From Psococerastis gibbosa (Eukaryota > Arthropoda > Insecta > Psocodea > Psocidae), in contig OZ020485.1 in the NCBI GenBank assembly GCA_963971405.1, positions 3,348,001 to 3,412,000 on the forward strand: a DNA stretch of 64,000 nucleotides, in the 5' to 3' direction. A model generated the notes under the pieces. That model did not search any database. It was not told where the DNA came from and worked only from the letters and a program-made list of their open reading frames with translations. The position numbers and the translations under genes are program-made. This document shows, piece after piece, positions 54,737 to 64,000 of this stretch; the first letter of the stretch is position 1; each line of letters opens with the position of its first letter.

Positions 54737-54830
54737 TCCTGTTAAGACGACGCTCGCTAGATCGTGGGTTCGAATCACGACAAGTCCAGTTTTTTTCCAT
54801 ATCCTCCAATTTCGGCTATAGATTGTCCAT
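54737..54830 (+). repeat. tRNA-like SINE family C, copy 2 (partial)
   Basis: GTTAAGACGACGCTCGCTAG, ATCGTGGGTTCGAATCACGA (B box), CAAGTCCAGTTTTTTTCC and CCAATTTCGGC. The A-box side is truncated. Confidence 0.68.
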
Positions 54831-54839
54831 AAGATCCGG

Positions 54840-55060
54840 CATATTAGAGATATGAGGCGCATTCCCTCCCGCCAACAATAATTGTTGAATATCTGTACCA
54901 CCTGCCACGTCATCACCGACCAATCTGAGTCCGCCTTGTAAGCATACAAACAACATCAAATCCCGTGGCTGTAGCCTACGCCTAGCTGTGATTGGTCAAT
55001 GAAGACGCCACAATTGGCCGACGTTCTGACTGGTCGAATAAGACATAGCGTCGAGTTGGC
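54840..55060. other. Intronic sequence, no feature recognised
   Basis: Short tract between SINE C and a palindromic MITE; it contains inverted-looking ATTGGTCAATGAAGACGCCA and GACTGGTCGAATAAGAC motifs but no clear element. Confidence 0.35.
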
Positions 55061-55065
55061 ACCAG

Positions 55066-55154
55066 CAGCCTGATCATGGCTACTATAATAGCGGTATTTA
55101 TTTAATCCCCTGGTATTAAATAAATACCAGTATTATAATCACCATTATCAGGCT
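55066..55154. mobile_element. Short palindromic MITE (relative of 40728-40900)
   Basis: CAGCCTGATCATGGCTACTA ... ATCAGGCTG, with inner GGTATTTATTTAATCCCCTG / ATTAAATAAATACC. 89 bases, almost entirely self-complementary. Confidence 0.68.
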
Positions 55155-55771
55155 GCAGAAATGCATAAAATATTCCATCTGACCAACCATCTCTCTTATG
55201 TGTAGAACCCTCTAAGCTATACGCTATGGTCAGTCCCCCCCCCCCCCCCGTCTTAAACAAGTTATAGATGCGCTCTCAGATGACGATTTTTTTTCAGGTA
55301 CCTAGATAGACTAATTACTGGTTTAAGCGCAGGTTGTATGAGAACGAGTACGCTCTAGTTTTAAAAATAACATATGTACCTACTTTTTCCGTCATTTATA
55401 GTACAGCACTGTGTAAAAGTTGGGGACATGAGGCACTGAAACTAAAAATGCATTTAAAATAAAGTGCTCGTGCAATTAATTTGGTGTGCATGCAGCTGGC
55501 ACTATACCCTATGAATAATAAAACACTTATTAAAGTTGCATCGGCTGCAGGCTAACTATTCGAATGAATGGACAAGCTTGGAATAACATGGAGTATAAAG
55601 TTTACCGTTATGCGGAATTCCAGTGTAACTTTCAAAAACTTACGTCAAGTATTCCGCGCGCTTTAACAAGCTGCTGCCACGGTTCTGTGAATACCATTGC
55701 TGGAAATTCAACCTGGTAATTTACCGGATGTAATGACATTGTATACATCTAATTTTTTCAATGTTAGTTAA

Positions 55772-56058
55772 GGCGGCTATTCCACCGGCGAATTTGCTTC
55801 ACTAAAATTCACTTGTGTTCTGAGATTTTTTGTTTATTTTATTTTAAGGAGACTATTACGTAGATACTTAACTTATCTATTATGCGTTAAATTACAATAT
55901 GGTAGCAGACATCATTTATAATATTATAACTTAATTTATAATAGATAAATAATAGTCTATAATATAATAGATAATAGTCTCCTTAAAATAAAACAAATAA
56001 AAAATCTCAAAACAAATGTGAATTTTAGTTCAACAAATTTGCCGGTGGAATAGCCGCC
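55772..56058. mobile_element. PIF/Harbinger-like MITE, intact relative of 15505-16619
   Basis: Ends GGCGGCTATTCCACCGGCGA and TTTGCCGGTGGAATAGCCGCC (last 20 bases shown as CCGGTGGAATAGCCGCC), flanked by TAA at 55769-55771 and 56059-56061. Long inverted arms with AAGGAGACTATTA and a TAATTTATAATAGATAA centre. 287 bases, no coding sequence. Confidence 0.8.
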
Positions 56059-56069
56059 TAAGTGAGTGT

Positions 56070-56755
56070 TTATTATAGAAATTCAATAATTCATTATATT
56101 CCCTCACCAGAAATATTTCTTTAATTTTGATGCCTCCTGCTCAATGATACCTAATAAAATAGAGTGGATAGATGGCGCCTGACTATAAGTTATGTATTGC
56201 CGATAGCGGGCAAATGTAATGGGAAATGTTAAAAGGAATAGCATAAGAAACGTTAACAGGTTCTAGGGTTTCAAATAGAAAAAAAATGAACAATCCAATA
56301 GGCAGAGCTGACAACAGAATACAGGGTCTTTGGCCGTCTAAATGTGATTAAATTAAGAAAAAAAAAACATTTCGTCTGTAATGGGCTTATGGCGAGAACC
56401 ACTAGCTTAGACTAGGCTTTATTGCATGTGCTGCGGATGGTCAACCAGCTCGTCTGCATTTGCCACGATTCCATTGGTGCGTCAATAGTTAAAAAAGACA
56501 TCTCTTATTTCATACGATATAAGTACTATATACTGTATCTAGAACTTTCAGAAACTCAATTTATCACAGGAAGTCAGGAAGTATTGATTATCCCCCGGAT
56601 CCCAAAGTCGTATTTTTGCTTCACTAGCCCAGGTATGCCCTACCATGGCAAAGCCGTTCAACTACCGTTTTAAAAAATCGCCAAATCCTGTCAGACCAGA
56701 TAGTGTTACCTTTCTAACAGGTTGAGGCATTCATTCATTCATTCTCTGGCATTTG
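56070..56755. other. Intronic sequence, no gene recognised
   Basis: No supportable gene. An 83-codon + strand frame at 56422-56673 has no recognisable domain. Confidence 0.5.
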
Positions 56756-56759
56756 CACA

Positions 56760-56945
56760 AGGCATGTAGAGTAGTGGTAAAGACTCCGACTTTCACCCGA
56801 AAGGTTGCTGGTTCGAGTCCCACACTTGCTACATTTTCTGGCCATGCATAGCAGGCAGTCCCGGGTTTTCCTAGTTGAGTGTAAGAGAGGGCTTGGCTTT
56901 GTAGCCCTAACTCTTCTAGGTTGGCTAAGTAATAAAAAAAAATTC
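56760..56945 (+). repeat. SINE family A, copy 7
   Basis: GGCATGTAGAGTAGTGGTAA head, TTGCTGGTTCGAGTCCCACA B box, GCAGGCAGTCCCGGGTTTTC, GTGTAAGAGAGGGCTTGGCT and GGTTGGCTAAGTAATAAAA tail. Confidence 0.85.
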
Positions 56946-57133
56946 AATATTTAATACATGATCATTGAGACCATTATATGGTAGGTTTAGACACATCACC
57001 AGAGTAGGGTACTCAGAGTTCAAACACCCCAGACAACAGGTTGCTGGAATTCATTATTTCCAATGAGATGATTGTGTTTGACAAGCTACATTTTGTGGCT
57101 ACTTTGATACAATAGTTGCTCTGTTTGTTTCAG

Positions 57134-57268
57134 GTGCTGGCGTCGTGTGGCCCCATCAGCGTTGTTTTTTTTACTGTGGTCGTATTTTTCGGGTCATTTT
57201 ATTTAATAAATCTAATGTTGGCTGTGGTAGCTCTAAGTTATGAAGAGGAGGCCGAAATAACGCAGGAG
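57134..57268 (+). CDS. NaV2/DSC1-like channel, exon with domain I S6
   Basis: Internal exon of 135 bases, acceptor TGTTTCAG, donor GTAAGT, phase 0 at both ends. It encodes [20 protein letters not shown] and [20 protein letters not shown] then EITQE, the S6 helix and its cytoplasmic end. The [16 protein letters not shown] ending is of the NaV2/DSC1 class; para domain I S6 has a quite different sequence. Unlike the four preceding exons, I find no decayed copy within about 300 bases on either side. The next exon (start of the I-II linker) is not seen before 64000, so the following intron is longer than 6.7 kb. Confidence 0.95.
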
Positions 57269-57639
57269 GTAAGTTGCCATTACATCATTATTATAATATT
57301 CACATTTTAATCGTCAGGAATTGTCGAGTTGGTAGAGAACTAGAAATTAGAATTAGATGCAGGCTACAAGCTCAACCTGAGAAGAACAAGATCTGGATCC
57401 ACCCAACCTTATGTTTTTCCTTATAAAGTCATCGGTACAGAAAAACACTGCTGGCCCCAGGCCATGGCCCAAGAAGGGCTGCCTTACAACGGCATTTCAT
57501 TGTTAATAGAGGGATTCACTCTGTCATTCAGTAAGCTAAATGTTTACAATTTTAAAGTTTAAAATGTGAAATTTTTGTTTGTTTGTTGTTTGTTTTCCAA
57601 CGCCTGCTTTCAGCATTTCTGCTTTAAGCAACCCTGTCA

Positions 57640-57945
57640 GCCTGCCGGGGGAGTGGGTCTGTTTATTAACTTGAGGCACCCTATGGGCAGACTCCTTCAC
57701 CTCGGAGGGAAGGGCAGTAGACTGACCGGGTGGACCTCCTGATTATAGTGGATTCCGAACCACGTGTGGAACTTAGTAAGCCACACGATTAATTCGGATT
57801 TCGGAGGTGACCAGGACTTAACACACACTCAGACTGACTGGTATAGTCTCAGCACATTATCATGTCCCACCATGTTCCCCTGCCAACGCTTTGCACACTA
57901 CCAAGTTTGCCGCAGTTTGGAACAGGCTCTGTAAAAATGAAAATT
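57640..57945 (-). repeat. Retroposon family D, diverged copy 3
   Basis: GTGGACCTCCTGATTATAGT, GGATTCCGAACCAC, CACACGATTAATTCGGA and GGAGGTGACCAGGACTTA match copies at 4138 and 49438. It is more diverged, with an extra insertion (AACACACACTCAGACTGACT) and a different end. Confidence 0.7.
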
Positions 57946-57949
57946 GTGG

Positions 57950-58325
57950 AAAATAGTACCTTTATAGACAGTTATGCAAACATTTAAATCTTACAAATTT
58001 AATTAATATTTCTCATAAAATATAAATAAATAATGTAAATAAATAAACAATATAAAAATAATAATAAATTTACCACTCACCCTGTAATATCCACTGATAA
58101 CCAAATAAAAAATATAGAAGAAAATAAAAATTGCCGCGGCCGCCATGCTATTAATGCAATGTCCGTTTTCTCGATATTTATGATATGGGATTCAGGATTT
58201 AACATCTTTAACATGGTTTAGCATGCTAAATACCTGATAGTGAATCTCCCTATTGTTCATTTTAATTGGGATCGATTCCCCGTCGACAAATCTTTTCGCT
58301 CGTTAAATCGTGTGACACCGAGCTT
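57950..58325. other. Intronic sequence, no feature recognised
   Basis: Very AT-rich (58000-58110). No gene or repeat family recognised. Confidence 0.5.
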
Positions 58326-58329
58326 TCAA

Positions 58330-58560
58330 CAAGGTGGGAGCTTGCTAGAACTTATGCGAGTCTCTACACACCATCAGGCCCGTAACCAGGAGTTTCGGGG
58401 GGGGGGGGGGGGTATATTATAATAACATATTATGTTCTGAATATGTCGCATCTTGAGACTTCAATTCTATATAGTATAATCTCGGTAACGGTTACGGGTC
58501 TGAGAGGTCAGTCAGATGCATTCATTAAATTATTTGTATGCGATTAACCTCTTTTAAAAT
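58330..58560 (+). repeat. SINE-like family B, copy 9, interrupted
   Basis: The head part (AAGGTGGGAGCTTGCTAGAA, GCGAGTCTCTACACACCAT) and the tail part (GAGAGGTCAGTCAGATGCAT, TTGTATGCGATTAACCTC) are separated by 128 bases (58375-58502). The middle of the SINE is missing. Confidence 0.65.
58375..58502. mobile_element. Short TIR element with G run, inside SINE B copy 9
   Basis: Inverted ends CAGGCCCGTAACC and GGTTACGGGTCTG, with a G run of about 16 immediately inside the left end (58396-58412). Resembles hAT MITE ends, but no 8-base duplication is visible because the flanking SINE is deleted. Confidence 0.55.
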
Positions 58561-58564
58561 ACCC

Positions 58565-59036
58565 AAAATACGAGAAAAAAAATGACTGCGTGTAAGTTTT
58601 GTGATATAACAGGCATGACATATTCACTCCATCTATATTCTATAGCCTTGAAGGCTTTTGGGCTAATGTCCAAACACAGATACTGTACATATTATCGTAT
58701 AGCCTGGTATAGTATCCGCATAATACCCTTTTGCATGAGTTATGAAAAACATCACGTAACAGATAGGATCGCATTATATGAAAGGAATAAGGGTGAAAGG
58801 AAAATATGTTTTGTGGGGGGTGAGTTGATGGCCGGCCAAATCCGGAGAAAAATCTCGACACGGCATTTGCATCCTCTCTCAGCGCAACGGGGCTTTTCCG
58901 AAACACCCTCTAATAGTGTCATGGTAGCTCACAGCTGAAAGGTTGTTGCTAGGCTATTTCTTTAGTCATGCATCATATACTCCAATTAGGTTAAATACAT
59001 ATGTAAACCATATCATATCATACAAATTTCACTGGA
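58565..59036. other. Intronic sequence, no gene recognised
   Basis: A 118-codon + frame (58582-58938) and an antisense frame overlap here; neither has a recognisable domain. Confidence 0.45.
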
Positions 59037-59150
59037 AGGCTTGTAGTCCAGCGGTTAACAAGACGCCCCGGACATGGTGAAGATCGTGGGTCAGTCCAGT
59101 CCGCCAAGTCCAGTTTTTTTTTCTAAATCGTCTAATTTCGGTCACTGCAA
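59037..59150 (+). repeat. tRNA-like SINE family C, copy 3
   Basis: GGCTTGTAGTCCAGCGGTTA, AAGACGCCCCGGACATGGTG, AAGATCGTGGGTCAGTCCAG, CCAAGTCCAGTTTTTTTTTC and CTAATTTCGGTCACTG. Confidence 0.68.
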
Positions 59151-59154
59151 GTTT

Positions 59155-59655
59155 TCACTACAATTTAGAGTACATGCTCAATGACTTGTAGTAGGTGATG
59201 GTGGTCATTACAATGCCCACAGTGTTGGAACTCCTTTCATTGCTCTGGTCACACTAATTAACCTTTTTTTTCTCGAACCTTGTTGGTGACGGCCACACAC
59301 TATTTCATATCAAAACGCAGAGGACATTTGTTCTAGTTGTTGGGACGTAATTGCGTAATTTCATTTCCTGCGAAATTACATTTTAAATTTTGGACACAAG
59401 GCTTGTCCTCCGGTCTCTTAATTAGAGATACACTTTATAGGCTAGTTTTCACGAAACTCCACTTGGATGAACTCAACTATGTTTAAACTATTGATTGGTG
59501 TTGCCACTGCTCAGCTTATGAATGATATGTCGCACTCAAAATGTCAAGCAAAAAGGTCGAATCACCTTTTTAATCCAATTTCGGTGTCCCACCTATTCTG
59601 TAACCTCTGACGCCTATTATCTGCATCATCGCATTTCGGTAAAGTCACAATGCTT
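59155..59655. other. Intronic sequence, no feature recognised
   Basis: No gene or repeat family recognised. Confidence 0.5.
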
Positions 59656-59659
59656 TTAT

Positions 59660-59975
59660 TGCTTTCCAATTTATACGTAGTATAAGGAAAGCTTTGTGAT
59701 GGTCTAAATTTTCGGTTCCGAGATTTCAACGGAATTACACGTTTTAAAATTTGAGGTCCCAGGAACACTTAAAAGTGGTTTGTACGAAATGTCTGTCTGT
59801 CGCTCTGTCTGTCGCTCTGTCTGTCTGTCTGTCTGTCTGTTCATTGATTTCCGGGCAAACTGCTCGGTCGATTTAGATGAAATTTGGCATGTAGGTCCAA
59901 AAAAGTTCATACATCGGGAGCAATTTTTTTATTTTGGGCTAAATCAATTTGGGGGTTTATTCACAAAAAATTTAT
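59660..59975 (+). mobile_element. Helentron/DINE-1-like element, copy H5 (3'-truncated)
   Basis: Starts TGCTTTCCAATTTATACGTA and holds the longest GTCT microsatellite of the family (about 59790-59840). It ends near TTATTCACAAAAAATTTA without the 3' half or terminal hairpin. Confidence 0.75.
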
Positions 59976-59979
59976 TTTC

Positions 59980-60955
59980 TATTAAATATTTATGTGCAAA
60001 ATAATGGGATTTTACGCATTTTGACAGCAAACAAAAAGAGAACTTGGGTATCATTCAACTGCGAATAGTGGACGTCTCTATTCCGATCATATATGAGTGT
60101 CATGGAGTTTGGCGCCCTTACATCAAATTCTAAATGCATCCTTCATTTATAGTGCGTTCTGTCAAACTCATTCTATGTAGTGTTTGCGCCCCCGCTCCCC
60201 CCCCCCCTCCCTCTCTAAATCCGCCAATGCTGCACAAGTTCCAATGTAGCTTATAGCATATAAATGTCATTGCGGTTTGGTGAAATCAGAAGGGCTTGGA
60301 ACTTTTCCACAGCCCCTCGTGAATGGACAAAAGGTCCATTCCCAGGGCACTTCCTTTTGTGACTTGCCTTTTTACTTGATTTATCAGGCACCTTACATGT
60401 ATTGACTCACTATATAATACCAACACACCTATACCCTTCTTTTGTCTTTTTTGCCAGCCCTTTCGTTACATCTGTGTTTCATTTGCATACGCAATTTATG
60501 CTCATTTACAAAAACTATACTACTGTGCCCACACTTTTTTCATTGCCCAATACCCAATCATACACTTAAGTACCGTACCTAGGCCTCTGCAACCATGCAT
60601 TTCTGCCACTTCCACTACCGGGTTTTTCTTAGCTTTGGTTATTATATTGTTATGGACTTAAGTTCTTGAGGCATTCACTGACTTAATAAGTTTACCTCTT
60701 CCTCAGCCTTCTCAAACCGGATGGATTTTTTTTTGTGCCTTTTCAAGCACTTTAGTTCTGTTCATTCCCTCCCTCGATCTGCCTGCTTACGTGTCGTTAA
60801 TAACGTGTCTAATACAATAGTTTGCCACTCACACAGTAGGCTATTAAGGGTCTGCAGGATTTTCTTTATATGGCAGTATTACATGGTATATATTGTATAA
60901 CGCTGACATTAAAATAACCTTGGCTTAAGAGGTAACTTCCTCGTTATATTTTATA
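59980..60955. other. Intronic sequence, no gene recognised
   Basis: C run at 60199-60208. The part from about 60849 (CTGCAGGATTTTC) shares motifs with 54443-54660. No supportable gene. Confidence 0.45.
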
Positions 60956-60959
60956 ACCA

Positions 60960-61075
60960 AAATTAGAGGAAAAAGAAAAACTGGACTTGGCAGGATTCGA
61001 ACCCTCGATCTACGCCTAACCAGGGCGTTGTCTTAACCACTGGACCACAAGCACCCACCTATAATTTCGGTTCTG
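60960..61075 (-). repeat. tRNA-like SINE family C, copy 4
   Basis: On the minus strand: GGGTGCTTGTGGTCCAGTGG (A-box side), TTAAGACAACGCCCTGGTTA, CGAGGGTTCGAATCCTGCCA (B box), AGTCCAGTTTTTCTTTTTCC. The best-preserved tRNA-like head of the family; its spacing resembles a long-variable-arm tRNA. I regard it as a SINE head because the family is repeated and lacks a mature CCA-proximal end. Confidence 0.68.
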
Positions 61076-61164
61076 CAGGATTTTCGTCATTAAAAACAAA
61101 TTAAAATCCCTATGCCCATTTGTTCACCACTATCCATCTCCTTGAACATGTTCTTGTTCTTGTC

Positions 61165-61262
61165 GTTGTAATTGTTCTTCTTCTTCTTCTTCATTTTCTT
61201 CTCCTTCTTCTTCATTTTCTTCTCCTTCTTCTTCATTTTCTTCTCCTTCTTCTTCACACCGC
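61165..61262 (+). repeat. Pyrimidine-rich 21-base tandem repeat
   Basis: TTTTCTTCTCCTTCTTCTTCA repeats about 3.5 times within a (CTT)n tract. The two long open frames here (61120-61513) are artefacts of low complexity. Confidence 0.85.
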
Positions 61263-61519
61263 CTCCCTCCGTTTCTCTAGGTATACCTGCCTTGGCCTTC
61301 TTCTGTCATGTCGCCAAGGGCACATTATCCATGTCACATTATATCGCGTATCTCCACCAGTTCCGTGCATCGCCTTGCCGCATTAAATCTCCAATTCTCG
61401 CTCTATCTGTATACGGAGATTACAAGCCCAATCCACCGAATTCTCTGGGTATTTGCGACTCGAACGATGTCCTAATTCAACAGGATCTCCTCCATTATCA
61501 GCAGGTTTCATAAAACTCA

Positions 61520-62185
61520 TAGCCTATAGTACTGCAATGACAACTGCAAAAACGTAATATAAAAACCTTTACCATAAAGAAGCGAAAACAAAATTATTCG
61601 TCTTTTTTGGAATATCAAAATTTTTTTTATGTATTTTTAATTTCCAAAGAAACTTGGAGGGAAAGTTTTTTTTGAGTTGTGGAGAGGGACTGGCGAGCGT
61701 TTTCCATTACCGCGCTCCCCCTTGCCCCCTTTCATCTTTAGAGCTCATCTCGCCCTGTTTGTCAACCCTGCAGTAAATCAGTCTGGCCAACATTGCAACA
61801 CCACCTCGTCCCCGAGGATATTTCCCCATTAACTTACCCCCTGGCGTGGCGCCTTTCGCCGGAATCTCGTCAACAGAGCTGTGTACATAACACTTGTGGA
61901 CTAAAATAATATGAAAGGGTAATTTTCCCGGCTGTTTAGCTTAGGTTCGCGCTTTAGGTTGTATGCTTAGACCCTTTTTAATGGGGTTTTTCACGTTTAC
62001 TATATTATATTTTTATTGTAGACAGGCATATTATATACGTCTACGTACTCTAGTCTGGGCTCTGGCTTTGTCCATTTGTTACACAACTGGACTATTATTA
62101 GGTGTCGTTTACAAGGCTGCTGGTTCCTACAATTGACTATTAAATGTACACACTAAGCCCCAATAGAGCGCTGTTGGTAAAATTA
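61520..62185. other. Intronic sequence, no feature recognised
   Basis: No gene or repeat family recognised. Confidence 0.5.
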
Positions 62186-62189
62186 CCCG

Positions 62190-62352
62190 AGTGCAGTGAG
62201 AACTGGACTTAAGTTCTATATAGGAGAGATCGGACGTTCACTTCCCACGTATCCTAGGAAAATTTGAAAAATTGTAGCTGGCCCCAGGATTCAAAACCTA
62301 TTTTTTCGAGCTCGAATGTCCAATCTCTCCTATATCGAACTCTAAATTGCAC
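62190..62352. repeat. Inverted repeat, possible MITE
   Basis: AGTTCTATATAGGAGAGATC GGACGTTC (62215 region) is repeated inverted as GAATGTCCAATCTCTCCTAT ATCGAACTC near 62315-62345, about 60 bases apart. No target duplication could be read. Confidence 0.5.
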
Positions 62353-63690
62353 TATGATTTACGAACTGGAGGATGCTGCTAGTTGGAGACTCAATATAAC
62401 ATGAGAACGGCAGTGGAGTCAGGCCACCATCCCTTGCGGAGGTTGGGGAGCTTTGCGGGGTCATTGGATCGTCATATTGGTTAATTGTAAGAGTGGGTCA
62501 AAAGGCTCAAGAATCGCCTGTATGGAAAATAAAGACAATTTTCTTTCTTTTTTTCTTACATACTTCGGCGTTTTTTTGTAAAGTATAGTCTATGCTGACA
62601 TTACAACTTGCCATATCATTAAGTCGTACATGGCATGAGAGCCAGCAAGAGGCAAAGTAGCCGTCAGTCAGTCAGGATGTGTAGCGCGGCCCAAGATTAT
62701 ATGAAAAGAGTACTCTCATCCAGTTCTCAGGTCTAATCTCTCATTAGGTCATTGGGTTGCCGTGCTATGGCATTTTTTCTGAAGCAATAAAAGAATATAT
62801 TTAAAATCCTTAGCTAAAACTAAGAAAAAATAAAGAAGTACTGGACGCCCCTGGAATGTAGTGAAACACCAGTTCTCAGGCTAAGTCGGAGTACCCCTAC
62901 CCCCCCCCCCCCCCTGTACTGCCTCACCAATCGTTTTTGTTGAAATCTCAATAATTCATTAATAGTGCCCAATCTCTACGGGTATCTCTATACAGGTACA
63001 TACGTAAATACAACATGTAAAAGGTTCGTATGTATACCAGTATGTACTAGTATAACAATCACAATGGGAGTGGCGTGGTCCCCCCCCCCCCAAATTGGAA
63101 AATGTAGGACATTAACTAAAAACAGTAAGTTGTTCTCATGCATAATTTTCACGCTCTAATAGATGTCCAGGTCAACAGTGGTAAGAGGTTTGGTTGGTAT
63201 AATTCAATGACGTAAGAAGTTAATAAGTTGAAAGGATCTGGCCATCACCCCCGCCCCCCCCCCCCCCGAAAATATTTTATGTATGCGCGACTGGGCGGGA
63301 AAGTACAATAGTTTTAAATAAGATTCTCCTGCCTAAGCCTCAGTTGAGTAGCCGACTTGCCATGGAATTTGTTTTTATAATACAAAGAATGAAGTGTAAA
63401 ACCCGTGGTTGAAGTGAGAGCTGAGGGGAAAAGAAGCCCCCAATTAGGGAGTGCGAGACGCCCCTGGAATATAATGATAATAAATTTAATATTGTAATTA
63501 CAAAGTACAAGGGGGGCGTAATGAGTTGTGCAAGTTTTTAGCCAAGTTTTTATGGCAGCAGCCTAACAATGCCGTTAATTGCAATCGTTAGTGTAATTAG
63601 CTATACTACACTGCCATCTACCTTGCAATTTTCATAGTTTTTCTCTATCGTATATTCAATCAGCTTAGCTAAGAGTATGTATTAAGATTT
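62353..63690. other. Intronic sequence, no gene recognised; several C runs
   Basis: Long C runs at about 62898-62914, 63080-63090 and 63256-63268. The phrase GACGCCCCTGGAATRTAGTG / GACGCCCCTGGAATATAATG occurs twice (62848 and 63450) with CAGTTCTCAGG nearby, hinting at a repeat I cannot delimit. No supportable gene. Confidence 0.45.
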
Positions 63691-63694
63691 GTTT

Positions 63695-64000
63695 TTCTTT
63701 CCTATTAATTATCCGTTAGCATAAGGAAAGCTTTGTGATTCTCTTGAGATTTCAACGGTTAAAAACGTTTTGAGGGCCCAGCAACAAAAAAGTGGTTTTT
63801 ACGAAATGTCTGTCAGTCGTTCTGTCTGGATTTTGATTAAATTTGGCATGTACAATAGGTTCACAGAAATATCATGTCTCGACAGTTTTTTTTTACTATC
63901 TCAATTTTGTGGAGTTTTACCCTCCAAAAACTAAAAAAAAAACTTTTTCACAAAAACGGCTCTATTGATTTCTTAAATTCACAAACAATAATGTAGTAGT
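63695..64000 (+). mobile_element. Helentron/DINE-1-like element, copy H6 (cut by window edge)
   Basis: Diverged left end (TTTCTTTCCTATTAATTATC, GTATAAGG-like hairpin arm), then TTGAGATTTCAACGG, AGTGGTTTTTACGAAATGTC and AAAAACGGCTC as in H1. The 3' part lies beyond the window. Confidence 0.68.

Noticed and set aside
29476-57268. Assignment as para (NaV1)
   Set aside because: The pore, S4-S5 and S6 sequences differ strongly from para domain I and fit NaV2/DSC1.
60960-61060. Functional tRNA gene on the minus strand
   Set aside because: The A- and B-box-like sequences are good, but the same unit with the same downstream tail recurs at 24631, 54737 and 59037, so it is a SINE head.
61120-61513. 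Two overlapping long open frames as genes
   Set aside because: Both are low-complexity Leu/Phe runs from a CTT-rich tandem repeat.
57269-64000. Search for the next channel exon (I-II linker or domain II)
   Set aside because: No open segment with channel-like sequence and splice sites was found. The next exon is probably beyond the window.

Overview
This is an AT-rich, intron- and repeat-dominated piece of an animal genome, most likely an arthropod (perhaps a crustacean; lineage not resolvable from the sequence). The evidence is a voltage-gated cation channel with consensus GT-AG introns of 2.8 to 12.5 kb, two secreted serine proteases with a peritrophin-A type chitin-binding domain, and several families of SINEs, LINE tails, MITEs and a Helentron-like element.

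The backbone of the window is part of one + strand gene: five consecutive exons (29476-29684, 42199-42419, 46699-46957, 54208-54349, 57134-57268) that splice in frame into 322 codons. They cover domain I of a four-domain sodium-channel-family protein from just before S1 through S6. The pore sequence (LITLDYW) and the S4-S5 and S6 sequences fit the invertebrate NaV2 / DSC1 (NaCP60E) class better than the para/NaV1 class. Exons for the N-terminus and for domains II-IV are not seen and probably lie outside the window.

Two intact paralogous genes for chitin-binding, trypsin-like serine proteases (16751-18199 and 30808-32310, both +) flank the first channel exon. The second lies wholly inside the 12.5 kb intron between the S1 exon and the S2-S4 exon, so it is a nested gene. 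The duplication that made the pair also covers a few hundred bases 3' of each stop codon.

The most unusual observation is that four of the five channel exons have one or two decayed partial copies of themselves in the adjoining intron (29159-29212; 42020-42115 and 42457-42742; 47036-47185; 54050-54166). They carry in-frame stops, small indels or damaged splice sites, and look like a series of independent local exon duplications in one gene.

Nearly everything else is mobile-element debris. There are seven copies of a tRNA-derived SINE (A), about nine of a second SINE-like family (B), four of a tRNA-like family (C) and three of a retroposon (D). There are LINE 3'-end fragments of at least four kinds, PIF/Harbinger-like MITEs with 3-bp TWA duplications and hAT-like elements. 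Six same-strand copies of a Helentron/DINE-1-like element have subterminal inverted repeats, a GTCT microsatellite and a 3' hairpin. Two nests are clear enough to date insertions relative to each other: 15505-16619, and the four-level nest at 48268-50504. Runs of 9 to 17 G or C are scattered across the window.

No rRNA, functional tRNA gene, CRISPR array or bacterial-type feature was seen.
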